Below are positions 1-5,395 of a DNA stretch of 5,395 nt, in pieces. The number at the start of each line of letters is the position of its first letter. Position 1 is the stretch's first letter. The position numbers and the translations under genes were made by a program. The notes under the pieces were generated by a model. The model saw only the letters and a program-made list of their open reading frames with translations, ran no database searches and was not told the DNA's origin. The DNA is taken from assembly GCA_022565415.1 (NCBI GenBank), contig JAIUMT010000237.1:1-5395 (forward strand). The letters run 5' to 3'. Origin of the DNA: Balneolales bacterium (lineage in GTDB: Bacteria; Bacteroidota; Rhodothermia; Balneolales; HLUCCA01).

Positions 1-434
1 GATTTGGATACGATTTACTTATTCTGATTAACTGGATGGTTAATAGTATTTCCGTAAGATTAGGCAAAGGCAAGATTTCATTGTCTAAACGTATTAAAGA
101 TAGCGTCAAAAGTGCCGTTAAATTCATAAGTGACTTCGAAGTCACTGCCATTGATCTCGCCTTCGATAACGGTTACGATCAGGTTATTTGCGGACACATC
201 CATCGACCCAACATTGCAGAACACACGAGAAATGGGAGGACGGTCACATACCTCAACTCCGGCGACTGGATTGAAAACCTGACTTCTCTCGAGTACCGAA
301 ATGGTGAATGGTCTTTATTCAGCTACAAAGACGAAGACTTTCTTAATATCGATGAGTTATTCCCCGAAAACGAAGACGCCAGTATGTCACTATTCGAAGA
401 TACCATCCTGAAATATCAGTTTGCTGCATCATGA
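1..434 (+). CDS. UDP-2,3-diacylglucosamine diphosphatase (LpxH)-family metallophosphoesterase, C-terminal part, 5' truncated by window edge
   Basis: The reading frame (codons from base 3) is open to the left edge, so the first ATG at base 36 is probably internal. The residues before it (FGYDLLILINW) fit the family, which has a similar GYxLLIxLN stretch at this point. Visible hallmarks are a conserved helix KSAVKFISDFE (bases 108-140), the metal-binding GHxH motif in CGHIHRP (GHIH at 192-203), and a YLNSGDWIEN block followed by TSLEY, typical of the COG2908 (LpxH-like) calcineurin-fold phosphoesterases. The N-terminal metal-binding motifs (DxH, GD, GNH) would lie upstream and cannot be checked. 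Family members hydrolyse UDP-2,3-diacylglucosamine to lipid X in lipid A synthesis at the inner face of the cytoplasmic membrane, although some members of this subgroup have no proven substrate. The last 30 or so residues form an acidic tail (NIDELFPENED). The stop overlaps the next gene by four bases, suggesting translational coupling. Family assignment is firm; the exact substrate is not. Confidence 0.85.
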   Translation, partial: FGYDLLILINWMVNSISVRLGKGKISLSKRIKDSVKSAVKFISDFEVTAIDLAFDNGYDQVICGHIHRPNIAEHTRNGRTVTYLNSGDWIENLTSLEYRNGEWSLFSYKDEDFLNIDELFPENEDASMSLFEDTILKYQFAAS

Positions 435-1480
435 ACATTCTTTACGCAATTCAAGGCACTGGAAACGGTCATTTGTCTCGGGCCAGAGTGTTTTTGCCAC
501 TTCTCGAGAAGCACGCGAAGACCGATATTCTAATTAGTGGCAATAACGCTGATGTTCGCCTGCATCAGCCAGTTAAGTTCAAAATGTCGGGCATCAGCTA
601 TACTTTCGGCAAAAACGGCGGAATCGATTATATTGATACCACGCTGAAACTGAGACCATTTCAGTTTCTTAAAGATGTAGCGAAACTTCCGGTGCATAAA
701 TACGACCTGATTATCAGTGATTATGAACCTGTATCGGCCTGGGCTGCGCGAAAAGCAGGACTAAACTGCATCGGCCTCAGTCATCAAAGTGCCTTTCTTT
801 CGGCAAAATCGCCGCGGCCGGAGAGTGGAAGTGTATCTACCGAGATGTTATTCAAGCACTATGCTCCGTGCACTCATCCCATCGGATTTCATTATTTGCC
901 GTACGACAGCTTTATTCATCCGCCCATTATTCGGGATGAAGTTCGTTCGTTGCGTCCGGCCACCGAAGATCATATAACTGTTTACCTACCGGCTTATTCC
1001 GAGGATAAACTCATTCCGATTTTTCAGCGCTTCCCTGCATTCAAATGGCATATTTTTTCGAAGCACACCGATATTAACAGGGTTTACAAAAATGTAGCGG
1101 TACGTCCGGTTAGCAACGAAACCTATTTGCAGAGTTTGGAATCGGCGTTTGCTGTAATTAGTGGGGGCGGATTTGAGGCTCCAGCCGAGGCTCTCTATCT
1201 TGATAAAAAGCTGATGATTATCCCGATGCACGACCAGTATGAGCAGAAGTGCAACGCCGAAGCATTAAGAAGACTTGGGGTTTTTGTAGTAGATCGAATA
1301 GGCAAGAATTTCCACATTGCGCTGGAAAAATGGTTCGATACCCCTCAAAATGTGCAGCTTGATTTTCCGGATTTAAGTAACGATATAGTGACTCAAATTA
1401 TGGATATAGCTTGTATAACCAGGAGTCGAACAGCTGCGGAAAAGAGTTTTTCGCCTGTTTTTCAGAATGAGCTGGCATGA
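431..1480 (+). CDS. GT-B fold glycosyltransferase (MurG/Glyco_trans_1_3-like)
   Basis: This 349-residue protein looks complete and soluble or peripheral, with no membrane helix. The N-terminus starts directly with a Rossmann beta strand and glycine loop, MNILYAIQGTGNGHLSRA (residues 1-18), which fixes the start even though no Shine-Dalgarno sequence is visible before it. SDYEP (96-100) ends the strand IISDYEP of the first half. The C-terminal half carries the nucleotide-sugar signature SGGGFEAPAEAL (244-255), followed by IPMHDQYEQKCNA (264-276), which parallels the donor-binding and acceptor-side GGxxxxxEAL and P..Q..NA elements of MurG-like and UGT-type enzymes. Such enzymes transfer a sugar from an activated nucleotide donor. 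Donor and acceptor cannot be read from this sequence. The ATGA overlap with the LpxH-like gene suggests a shared transcript and perhaps a role in envelope glycolipid synthesis, which is inference. The residues after about 330 (RSRTAAEKSF onward) look like a poorly conserved tail. Confidence 0.85.
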   Translation: MNILYAIQGTGNGHLSRARVFLPLLEKHAKTDILISGNNADVRLHQPVKFKMSGISYTFGKNGGIDYIDTTLKLRPFQFLKDVAKLPVHKYDLIISDYEPVSAWAARKAGLNCIGLSHQSAFLSAKSPRPESGSVSTEMLFKHYAPCTHPIGFHYLPYDSFIHPPIIRDEVRSLRPATEDHITVYLPAYSEDKLIPIFQRFPAFKWHIFSKHTDINRVYKNVAVRPVSNETYLQSLESAFAVISGGGFEAPAEALYLDKKLMIIPMHDQYEQKCNAEALRRLGVFVVDRIGKNFHIALEKWFDTPQNVQLDFPDLSNDIVTQIMDIACITRSRTAAEKSFSPVFQNELA

Positions 1481-1494
1481 TGTGATTCAGCTAG

Positions 1495-1538
1495 AAATAA
1501 AAAATCCGGATGAACACCCGTTAAGGCATCCATCCGGA
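1495..1538 (-). terminator. Rho-independent terminator of the hflK-hflC transcript
   Basis: An 8-bp perfect inverted repeat, TCCGGATG at 1505-1512 and CATCCGGA at 1531-1538, encloses an 18-base loop. Read on the minus strand, the hairpin begins seven bases after the hflC stop codon and is followed by TTTTTTATTT (1504-1495), the expected layout of an intrinsic terminator. On the plus strand the stem is followed by an A-run rather than a T-run, so it should not efficiently terminate transcripts arriving from the glycosyltransferase gene. The loop is longer than usual, and some extra pairing inside it is possible. Confidence 0.75.
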
Positions 1539-1545
1539 AAAACGA

Positions 1546-2484
1546 TTACGGATTGGTCAAATATTTGAACAACTCGCTGTCGGTAGACAATACTACCGTA
1601 GTTGAACTATCCAAAGAAGCCTCGAGTGTTTCCAAGCTCTTCAAGAAGCTGTATAACTCTCTAGATTGTCGAGTACGATTATAGGCAGAAGCATAAATCG
1701 AAGTAGCTTCAGCATCGGCGCGACCACGAATCTCTTCAGACTCACGAACAGCCATCGACTGAATCGCAGCTAGTTCGCGCTCTTTCTGTCCTTCGATACG
1801 ACGCGCCTCACCCTGACCTTCAGAACGGAACAAATCAGCAATCTGATTTCGTTCTGAAATCATTCGATCGTTGATACTGCGACGAACTTCATCAACATAA
1901 TTGATTCGTTTAAAGCGAAAATCAAGAATACGAATTCCCAAATCGGCTGTACGCTCGTTAGCGCGATCTAAAATCAAGCGTTCGATTGAATCACGACCAA
2001 TTTGAATGTCTTCGAGTTGATCCAATTCTTCGAGAAATTCCTCGGTTTGTTCGGGCGTACGGTTTGATGTTCGTACTAACTCGATAAGTTCGTGTGATGC
2101 CACAGCATTTCTCGTTTCACCATCCAAAATATCTGAAATTCTGGACTGAGCGCCACGTTCGTCACGCAGACGACGGAAAAACTGCAACGGATCGGTGATT
2201 TCCCAACGCGCATACGTATCTACAAAGATAAATTTCTTATCCATAGTTGGTACCTGATTCGCATCACCATCCCACTCAAGGAATCGTTTGTCGAAATAAC
2301 TCACGCTTTGGATAAATGGCAATTTGACGTTAAGTCCGGGATCGGTTCTCGGCTCGCCAATTGGTCGACCAAATTGGGTAATAATGGCCTGTTTGGTCTC
2401 ATCGATTACAAATACTGAATCTAGCGCTGTAATAGCGACAACGATAGTTACAACAATCAGAATTATGTTAGCAAATTTTTTCAT
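1546..2484 (-). CDS. hflC: HflC, SPFH/band 7 membrane protein, FtsH protease modulator
   Basis: HflC pairs with HflK in a large membrane cage around the AAA+ protease FtsH and limits its access to membrane substrates. The protein has 312 residues, slightly shorter than E. coli HflC (334). It has one N-terminal transmembrane segment (about 4-22), then the SPFH domain starting at VIDETKQAIITQFGRP (26-41) with DPGLNVKLPF (48-57). The subfamily signature VDEVRRSINDRMISERNQIADLFRSEGQGEAR lies at about residues 197-228. A helical, charged stretch with coiled-coil character follows, and the C-terminus VVLSTDSELFKYL matches the usual HflC ending. A strongly acidic segment (about 143-160) sits in the middle of the band 7 region, where HflC proteins vary in length. 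The start overlaps the hflK stop by four bases (ATGA) and has a good Shine-Dalgarno sequence. The terminator lies just downstream. Confidence 0.95.
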   Translation of the reverse strand: MKKFANIILIVVTIVVAITALDSVFVIDETKQAIITQFGRPIGEPRTDPGLNVKLPFIQSVSYFDKRFLEWDGDANQVPTMDKKFIFVDTYARWEITDPLQFFRRLRDERGAQSRISDILDGETRNAVASHELIELVRTSNRTPEQTEEFLEELDQLEDIQIGRDSIERLILDRANERTADLGIRILDFRFKRINYVDEVRRSINDRMISERNQIADLFRSEGQGEARRIEGQKERELAAIQSMAVRESEEIRGRADAEATSIYASAYNRTRQSRELYSFLKSLETLEASLDSSTTVVLSTDSELFKYLTNP

Positions 2485-3464
2485 CGGTTAGTTCCTCCGC
2501 GTGGCGTATTCTCGGTTTGCATCTGCAAAAGCGGAAGTACATTATTTCCTTTTTCATCTACGATTACCTTATTGCCAACTTTGGGCATAATTCGCGCCAT
2601 TGTCTCCAGGTAAATTCGAGTTCGGGTAACTTCAGGAGCTTTGATGAACTCATCGTACAGTGCGTTGAAACGATTCGTTTCACCAAGGGCAAAGTTTACT
2701 CGATTCAAAGCGTAGGCTTCAGCTTGCTGAACTGTTTGTTGAGCTTCACCACGAGCACGCGGAATAACCCGGTTGAATTCGGCCTGACCCTGATTAATCA
2801 ATGTCTCTCGCTGCTGTTGAGCTTCATTAACGGCGTTGAACGACGGCTTAACTTGCTCTGGCGGATTTACATCCTGCAAAACGACCTGGTCGATTTTAAT
2901 TCCGTTTTCGTACTCGTTACACAGTTCCTGAAGCAAACCTTCAACAACAAGAGCAACTTCCATCCGGCCAACAGTTAGCACTTCGTTCACCGTTCGGTCG
3001 CCAACCACTTTCCGCACAACAGACTCAGACATATCGCGAAGTGTTTTATCGGCATTACGTACCCGAAACAGATATAAATAGGGATCTACAATTCTATATT
3101 GTATTACCCACTCAACATCGGCAAGGTTCAAATCGCCCGTTAACATTATCGATTCGTCTTCAAAACCTCTTTTGGTGTAAGAAGAACGCACGCTAGATTC
3201 AGTGGTTCGGAAACCAAATTCTTGTTTCAGCTGTCGTTCAACTGGAACTTTGTCAACACTTTCGACTCCAAATGGCGCTTTGAAATTTAAGCCGGAGGTT
3301 ACCACACGGTCAAATTTCCCGAAACGTGTTACCACGCCGACCTCTTCCGGACCGACGGTATAAATCGTACTAAATAACCCAATGGCTATTATAATCCCCA
3401 CGATGATGCTCTTTGCATACTTTTTTAGCATGAGCACCTCCGGCGGCAGTTTCACTTCTGACAT
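2481..3464 (-). CDS. hflK: HflK, SPFH/band 7 membrane protein, FtsH protease modulator
   Basis: HflK is the partner of HflC in the inner-membrane complex that encloses FtsH. This version has 327 residues, well below E. coli HflK (419), mainly because the cytoplasmic Gly/Pro-rich N-terminal extension is almost absent: about 17 residues precede the single membrane helix (18-35). The SPFH domain begins at YTVGPEEVGVVTRFGKF (35-51), with SGLNFKAPFGVE (57-68) and the diagnostic LTGDLNLADVEWVIQYRI (108-125). VVLQDVNPPEQVKPSFNAVNEAQQQRE (194-220) is the HflK counterpart of the SPFH C-terminal signature. A helical RARGEAQQTVQQAEAYALNRVN region follows, then APEVTRTRIYLETM (276-289) and NNVLPLL (307-313). 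The gene starts 23 bases after the upstream phosphatase stop. Two starts are plausible: M1 at 3464, preceded only by an A-rich tract, or M12 at 3431, preceded by GGAGGTG. The longer form is kept here because the leading KLPPE resembles N-termini I would expect for this family, but that is not decisive. Confidence 0.94.
   Translation of the reverse strand: MSEVKLPPEVLMLKKYAKSIIVGIIIAIGLFSTIYTVGPEEVGVVTRFGKFDRVVTSGLNFKAPFGVESVDKVPVERQLKQEFGFRTTESSVRSSYTKRGFEDESIMLTGDLNLADVEWVIQYRIVDPYLYLFRVRNADKTLRDMSESVVRKVVGDRTVNEVLTVGRMEVALVVEGLLQELCNEYENGIKIDQVVLQDVNPPEQVKPSFNAVNEAQQQRETLINQGQAEFNRVIPRARGEAQQTVQQAEAYALNRVNFALGETNRFNALYDEFIKAPEVTRTRIYLETMARIMPKVGNKVIVDEKGNNVLPLLQMQTENTPRGGTNR
2492..2498 (-). 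promoter_or_regulatory. Shine-Dalgarno sequence of hflC
   Basis: The minus strand reads GGAGGAA seven bases before the hflC ATG. It lies within the last codons of hflK (the PRGG region). Together with the ATGA overlap it supports both the hflC start and coupled translation of hflK and hflC. It also shows that this genome does use classical Shine-Dalgarno sites, which bears on the hflK start choice. Confidence 0.7.
3435..3441 (-). promoter_or_regulatory. Candidate Shine-Dalgarno sequence inside hflK, supporting an internal start at M12
   Basis: The minus strand reads GGAGGTG, then three bases, then the ATG of HflK codon 12 (3431-3429). The annotated first ATG (3464) has only A-rich sequence before it (AAAGAAAGAAAAAATAAT). 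Starting at M12 would give a 316-residue protein beginning MLKKYAKS, leaving about six residues before the membrane helix. The same bases encode PPEV in the longer frame, so the match could be a by-product of codon use. Confidence 0.4.
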
Positions 3465-3487
3465 ATTATTTTTTCTTTCTTTGAGGT

Positions 3488-5395
3488 TTAAATACGAACC
3501 ACAACCAACGTCATGTCGTCGGCGAGTTCGTAATCACTAAAATTGAGTATCTCCATTTTGAAATACTCGCAGATTGCTGCCGCATCCATAGAATCGGTAT
3601 CGAGTTTCTCGATCTCTTCCAGAACACGGTCAAATTCATATAGATTTCCAGTCTTTGAGCGGGCCTCGGGCAAACCATCCGAATACATGAGGAGCAGGTC
3701 GCCGGGTTCGAGCATGAACGTAGTGGAATGATACGGCACAGACGAACGGATTCCCAACGGTAAACGTGGATCTTCAGACTTGAGGAACATTGCTTTTCCG
3801 TTTCGTTTAACGATGGGCTGACAATGTCCGGCGTTTACAAATCGAAGCTCACGGGTTTTTAAGTTGTATCGGGCCAGCAAACAGGTAATAAACGACTGAT
3901 TATCGGTTCGCTCGTGTAAAATTGGGTTAATGTCGGTTAGTACCGCAGCCGGATCCTTATCTTTGCTTCTGGAACGGGATAGTAATAATCCGCTGGTAAA
4001 AATTGCCGTTAACGCAGCTTTCATCGCCTTACCAGATACATCCACAACCACCAAAACAAGTTCATCCGGATTTCCATGTTCATCATTTATGACGACATGG
4101 TCGTAGAAGTCGCCACCTACGTCAAATGATGGAATAAAGAAACCTTTCACATCTACGTTTTCTAGTACAGGCGCTGATTTCGGCATCAATGCGAACTGTG
4201 ACTCTTTGGCTATCTGAAATTCGCGTTCTAGTCGGAGTTGCTGTTTGAGACGTTTTTCGTACTCAGGTATGAAGCTCTGCGTAATGAGGTCGTCTCTGCC
4301 ATAGTGATGCAGTAAGAAACCGGTAAAAAATGGCACCATTATGATGGTAATCATAACCAAACCCTGATTGGCGATTACAGGATCAGGCGAACCAAAGAAT
4401 ACGCCAACCCGAAGTATCATAAAAACGACCCAAACACTTATGGCCACTGTTATTACGCCGTAGTACCGATACGCCAAAACCAGGGGAAGCGCCATAAACG
4501 AAAAAGCAATAACATCTGGAAGAATATCACCTGTTGTTAAAACCATCGGCATGGCCTTCCCAATAAGGATTCCTACCAAAACAGAGGCAATCGGGATGAG
4601 TATAAAGTTATTTCTTATGCGAATTTGAAGCAGACACATCAATACGCCAACAAAAGCGTATGAGACAACCGGTACATACAGTAGACTATTTACCAAGTTT
4701 GCAAGAACCGGGAATAAACTGGTGATTGATATAAATCCAATTGTACTGTCGTACTGATAGAAAACGATATCAAAACTATACAATAGAAGCGCCCACAGAC
4801 CAAGTGCAAGCCCACCGTAGCCATATCCGGCGAGTATAGCTTTGCCAATTTTCTTCTGAAACAGGTTTTTATTCCAAATGGCGTCGATATGAGGAACTTG
4901 CTCTTGTTCCTGACGTCGTGCATAGGCATCCCACGTCATATAAGAAATAGCTACAAAACCAGACAATGCGATGGCTGTAATGAGATAAAAGAACATATCG
5001 AGCGAAATCATACTGCTACCAAGTACCTGGTAGTACAAATAATGCATCGACAAGTACCTGTATAGAACCGATAAAACCAGTAGTACAGAAAAGATTACCA
5101 ATCCCCTTCTCCATATCACTTCACCGCGAAATATCAACCGGATTCCGATTACGAGAATTAAAATCATGATGAGTAGAAATCCGACATACATAAATAATAT
5201 ATCTGCAATTCCGACCGTAGATTCAACAATGGTATCTTCATCTAGCGATGTATAAGAGGCAAAAATTCGGGTAACTTTGATAGCTGGTTCGAAGTGAGTT
5301 ACGCCCTCAATCTCTTGCTCAAACACTCTCGGTTCGTAGGTTACATCAATGCGATGTGGACCACGGGCCTGGGCACTCGAACGCATCCATGTTGC
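3488..5395 (-). CDS. Multi-pass membrane PP2C/SpoIIE-family serine/threonine phosphatase, 5' truncated by window edge
   Basis: At least 632 residues are visible. The frame stays open through the right edge (ATW precedes the first ATG at 5386), so the true start probably lies outside; numbering here is from that ATG. Residues 1-58 are hydrophilic and look like the end of a larger soluble or periplasmic domain. Roughly 60-358 contains about eight to ten hydrophobic segments (for example 62-86, 96-113, 129-151, 190-206, 236-254, 261-275, 308-331, 341-358), with a charged cytoplasm-like loop near 155-182. A charged helical linker (375-396) leads to the catalytic domain at about 397-632. Metal-binding PP2C motifs all look intact: FDVGGDFYD (421-429), VVVDVSGKAMKAAL (446-459), FVNAGHCQP (516-524), YSDGLPEAR (568-576) and ADDMTLVVV (622-630). 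The LMPKSAP entry is typical of RsbU/SpoIIE-like enzymes, which dephosphorylate phosphoserine on STAS anti-sigma antagonists. No antagonist or kinase gene is in view. hflK follows 23 bases downstream, suggesting one transcript. Confidence 0.88.
   Translation of the reverse strand, partial: ATWMRSSAQARGPHRIDVTYEPRVFEQEIEGVTHFEPAIKVTRIFASYTSLDEDTIVESTVGIADILFMYVGFLLIMILILVIGIRLIFRGEVIWRRGLVIFSVLLVLSVLYRYLSMHYLYYQVLGSSMISLDMFFYLITAIALSGFVAISYMTWDAYARRQEQEQVPHIDAIWNKNLFQKKIGKAILAGYGYGGLALGLWALLLYSFDIVFYQYDSTIGFISITSLFPVLANLVNSLLYVPVVSYAFVGVLMCLLQIRIRNNFILIPIASVLVGILIGKAMPMVLTTGDILPDVIAFSFMALPLVLAYRYYGVITVAISVWVVFMILRVGVFFGSPDPVIANQGLVMITIIMVPFFTGFLLHHYGRDDLITQSFIPEYEKRLKQQLRLEREFQIAKESQFALMPKSAPVLENVDVKGFFIPSFDVGGDFYDHVVINDEHGNPDELVLVVVDVSGKAMKAALTAIFTSGLLLSRSRSKDKDPAAVLTDINPILHERTDNQSFITCLLARYNLKTRELRFVNAGHCQPIVKRNGKAMFLKSEDPRLPLGIRSSVPYHSTTFMLEPGDLLLMYSDGLPEARSKTGNLYEFDRVLEEIEKLDTDSMDAAAICEYFKMEILNFSDYELADDMTLVVVRI

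Noticed and set aside
36..38. ATG at base 36 as the true start of the phosphoesterase
   Set aside because: The frame is open to the edge, the upstream residues fit the family, and starting here would drop all the N-terminal metal-binding motifs of the fold.
789..977. A 62-codon plus-strand frame inside the glycosyltransferase gene
   Set aside because: It is an out-of-frame overlap with conserved coding sequence, and the product resembles no family.
986..1231. An 81-codon minus-strand open frame inside the glycosyltransferase gene
   Set aside because: It is fully contained in a gene with clear family motifs and its product has no recognisable features.
2517..2978. A 153-codon open frame on the plus strand, antisense to hflK
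   Set aside because: It lies wholly within a confidently identified gene, its translation has no recognisable domain and is low in complexity (rich in Ser, Phe, Leu, Asn), and I see no supporting ribosome binding site.
3543..3731. A 62-codon plus-strand frame antisense to the phosphatase catalytic domain
   Set aside because: It is serine-rich and low in complexity, opposite to strongly conserved PP2C motifs.
4690..4929. A 79-codon minus-strand open frame within the phosphatase gene
   Set aside because: It is out of frame with the phosphatase and overlaps its membrane region; no domain or independent start signal supports it.
5016..5060. Direct repeat CAAGTACCTG at 5020-5029 and 5051-5060, with a six-base-stem hairpin at 5016-5033
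   Set aside because: Only two copies, ten bases each, spaced 31 bases apart inside coding sequence and out of phase with the codons; the hairpin has no T-run. Probably chance.

Overview
The window appears to come from a Gram-negative bacterial chromosome. An LpxH-family (lipid A precursor) phosphoesterase and an HflK/HflC pair both point to a cell with an outer membrane. By eye, the moderate GC content, the protein sequence style (for example a YLNSGDWIEN block in the phosphoesterase and compact HflK/HflC proteins) and a SpoIIE/RsbU-type phosphatase with a polytopic membrane N-terminus suggest the Bacteroidota / Balneolota / Rhodothermota side of the tree. The lineage is inferred from resemblance only and was not tested by search. 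Nothing looks mobile, and coding density is high: the only gap longer than 25 bases is the 65-base convergent spacer.

Layout. On the plus strand, bases 1-434 hold the C-terminal part of a metallophosphoesterase of the UDP-2,3-diacylglucosamine diphosphatase family, whose 5' end is cut by the window edge. Its stop codon overlaps the start of a GT-B glycosyltransferase (431-1480) by four bases (ATGA). This two-gene unit converges on a three-gene minus-strand unit. Read in transcription order, that unit is a membrane-bound PP2C/SpoIIE-family serine/threonine phosphatase (from the right edge to 3488, 5' end not visible), then hflK (3464-2481), then hflC (2484-1546). hflK and hflC also overlap by ATGA. 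A hairpin followed by a T-run lies in the convergent spacer and is oriented to terminate the minus-strand transcript only.

How the genes may work together. HflK and HflC form the membrane SPFH complex that surrounds and restrains the FtsH protease. The phosphatase 23 bases upstream has a large multi-pass membrane region and a complete-looking catalytic domain of the kind used in partner-switching signalling. Co-transcription with hflKC would be consistent with a link between envelope sensing and membrane protein quality control, but that link is inferred from gene order alone. The plus-strand pair suggests envelope lipid or glycolipid synthesis.

The window looks largely like ordinary core-genome content. 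I see no clear undescribed system. The items most worth a second look are the unrecognised membrane/N-terminal region of the phosphatase, its linkage to hflKC, the two candidate hflK starts, and an 18-base perfect palindrome inside the phosphoesterase gene.
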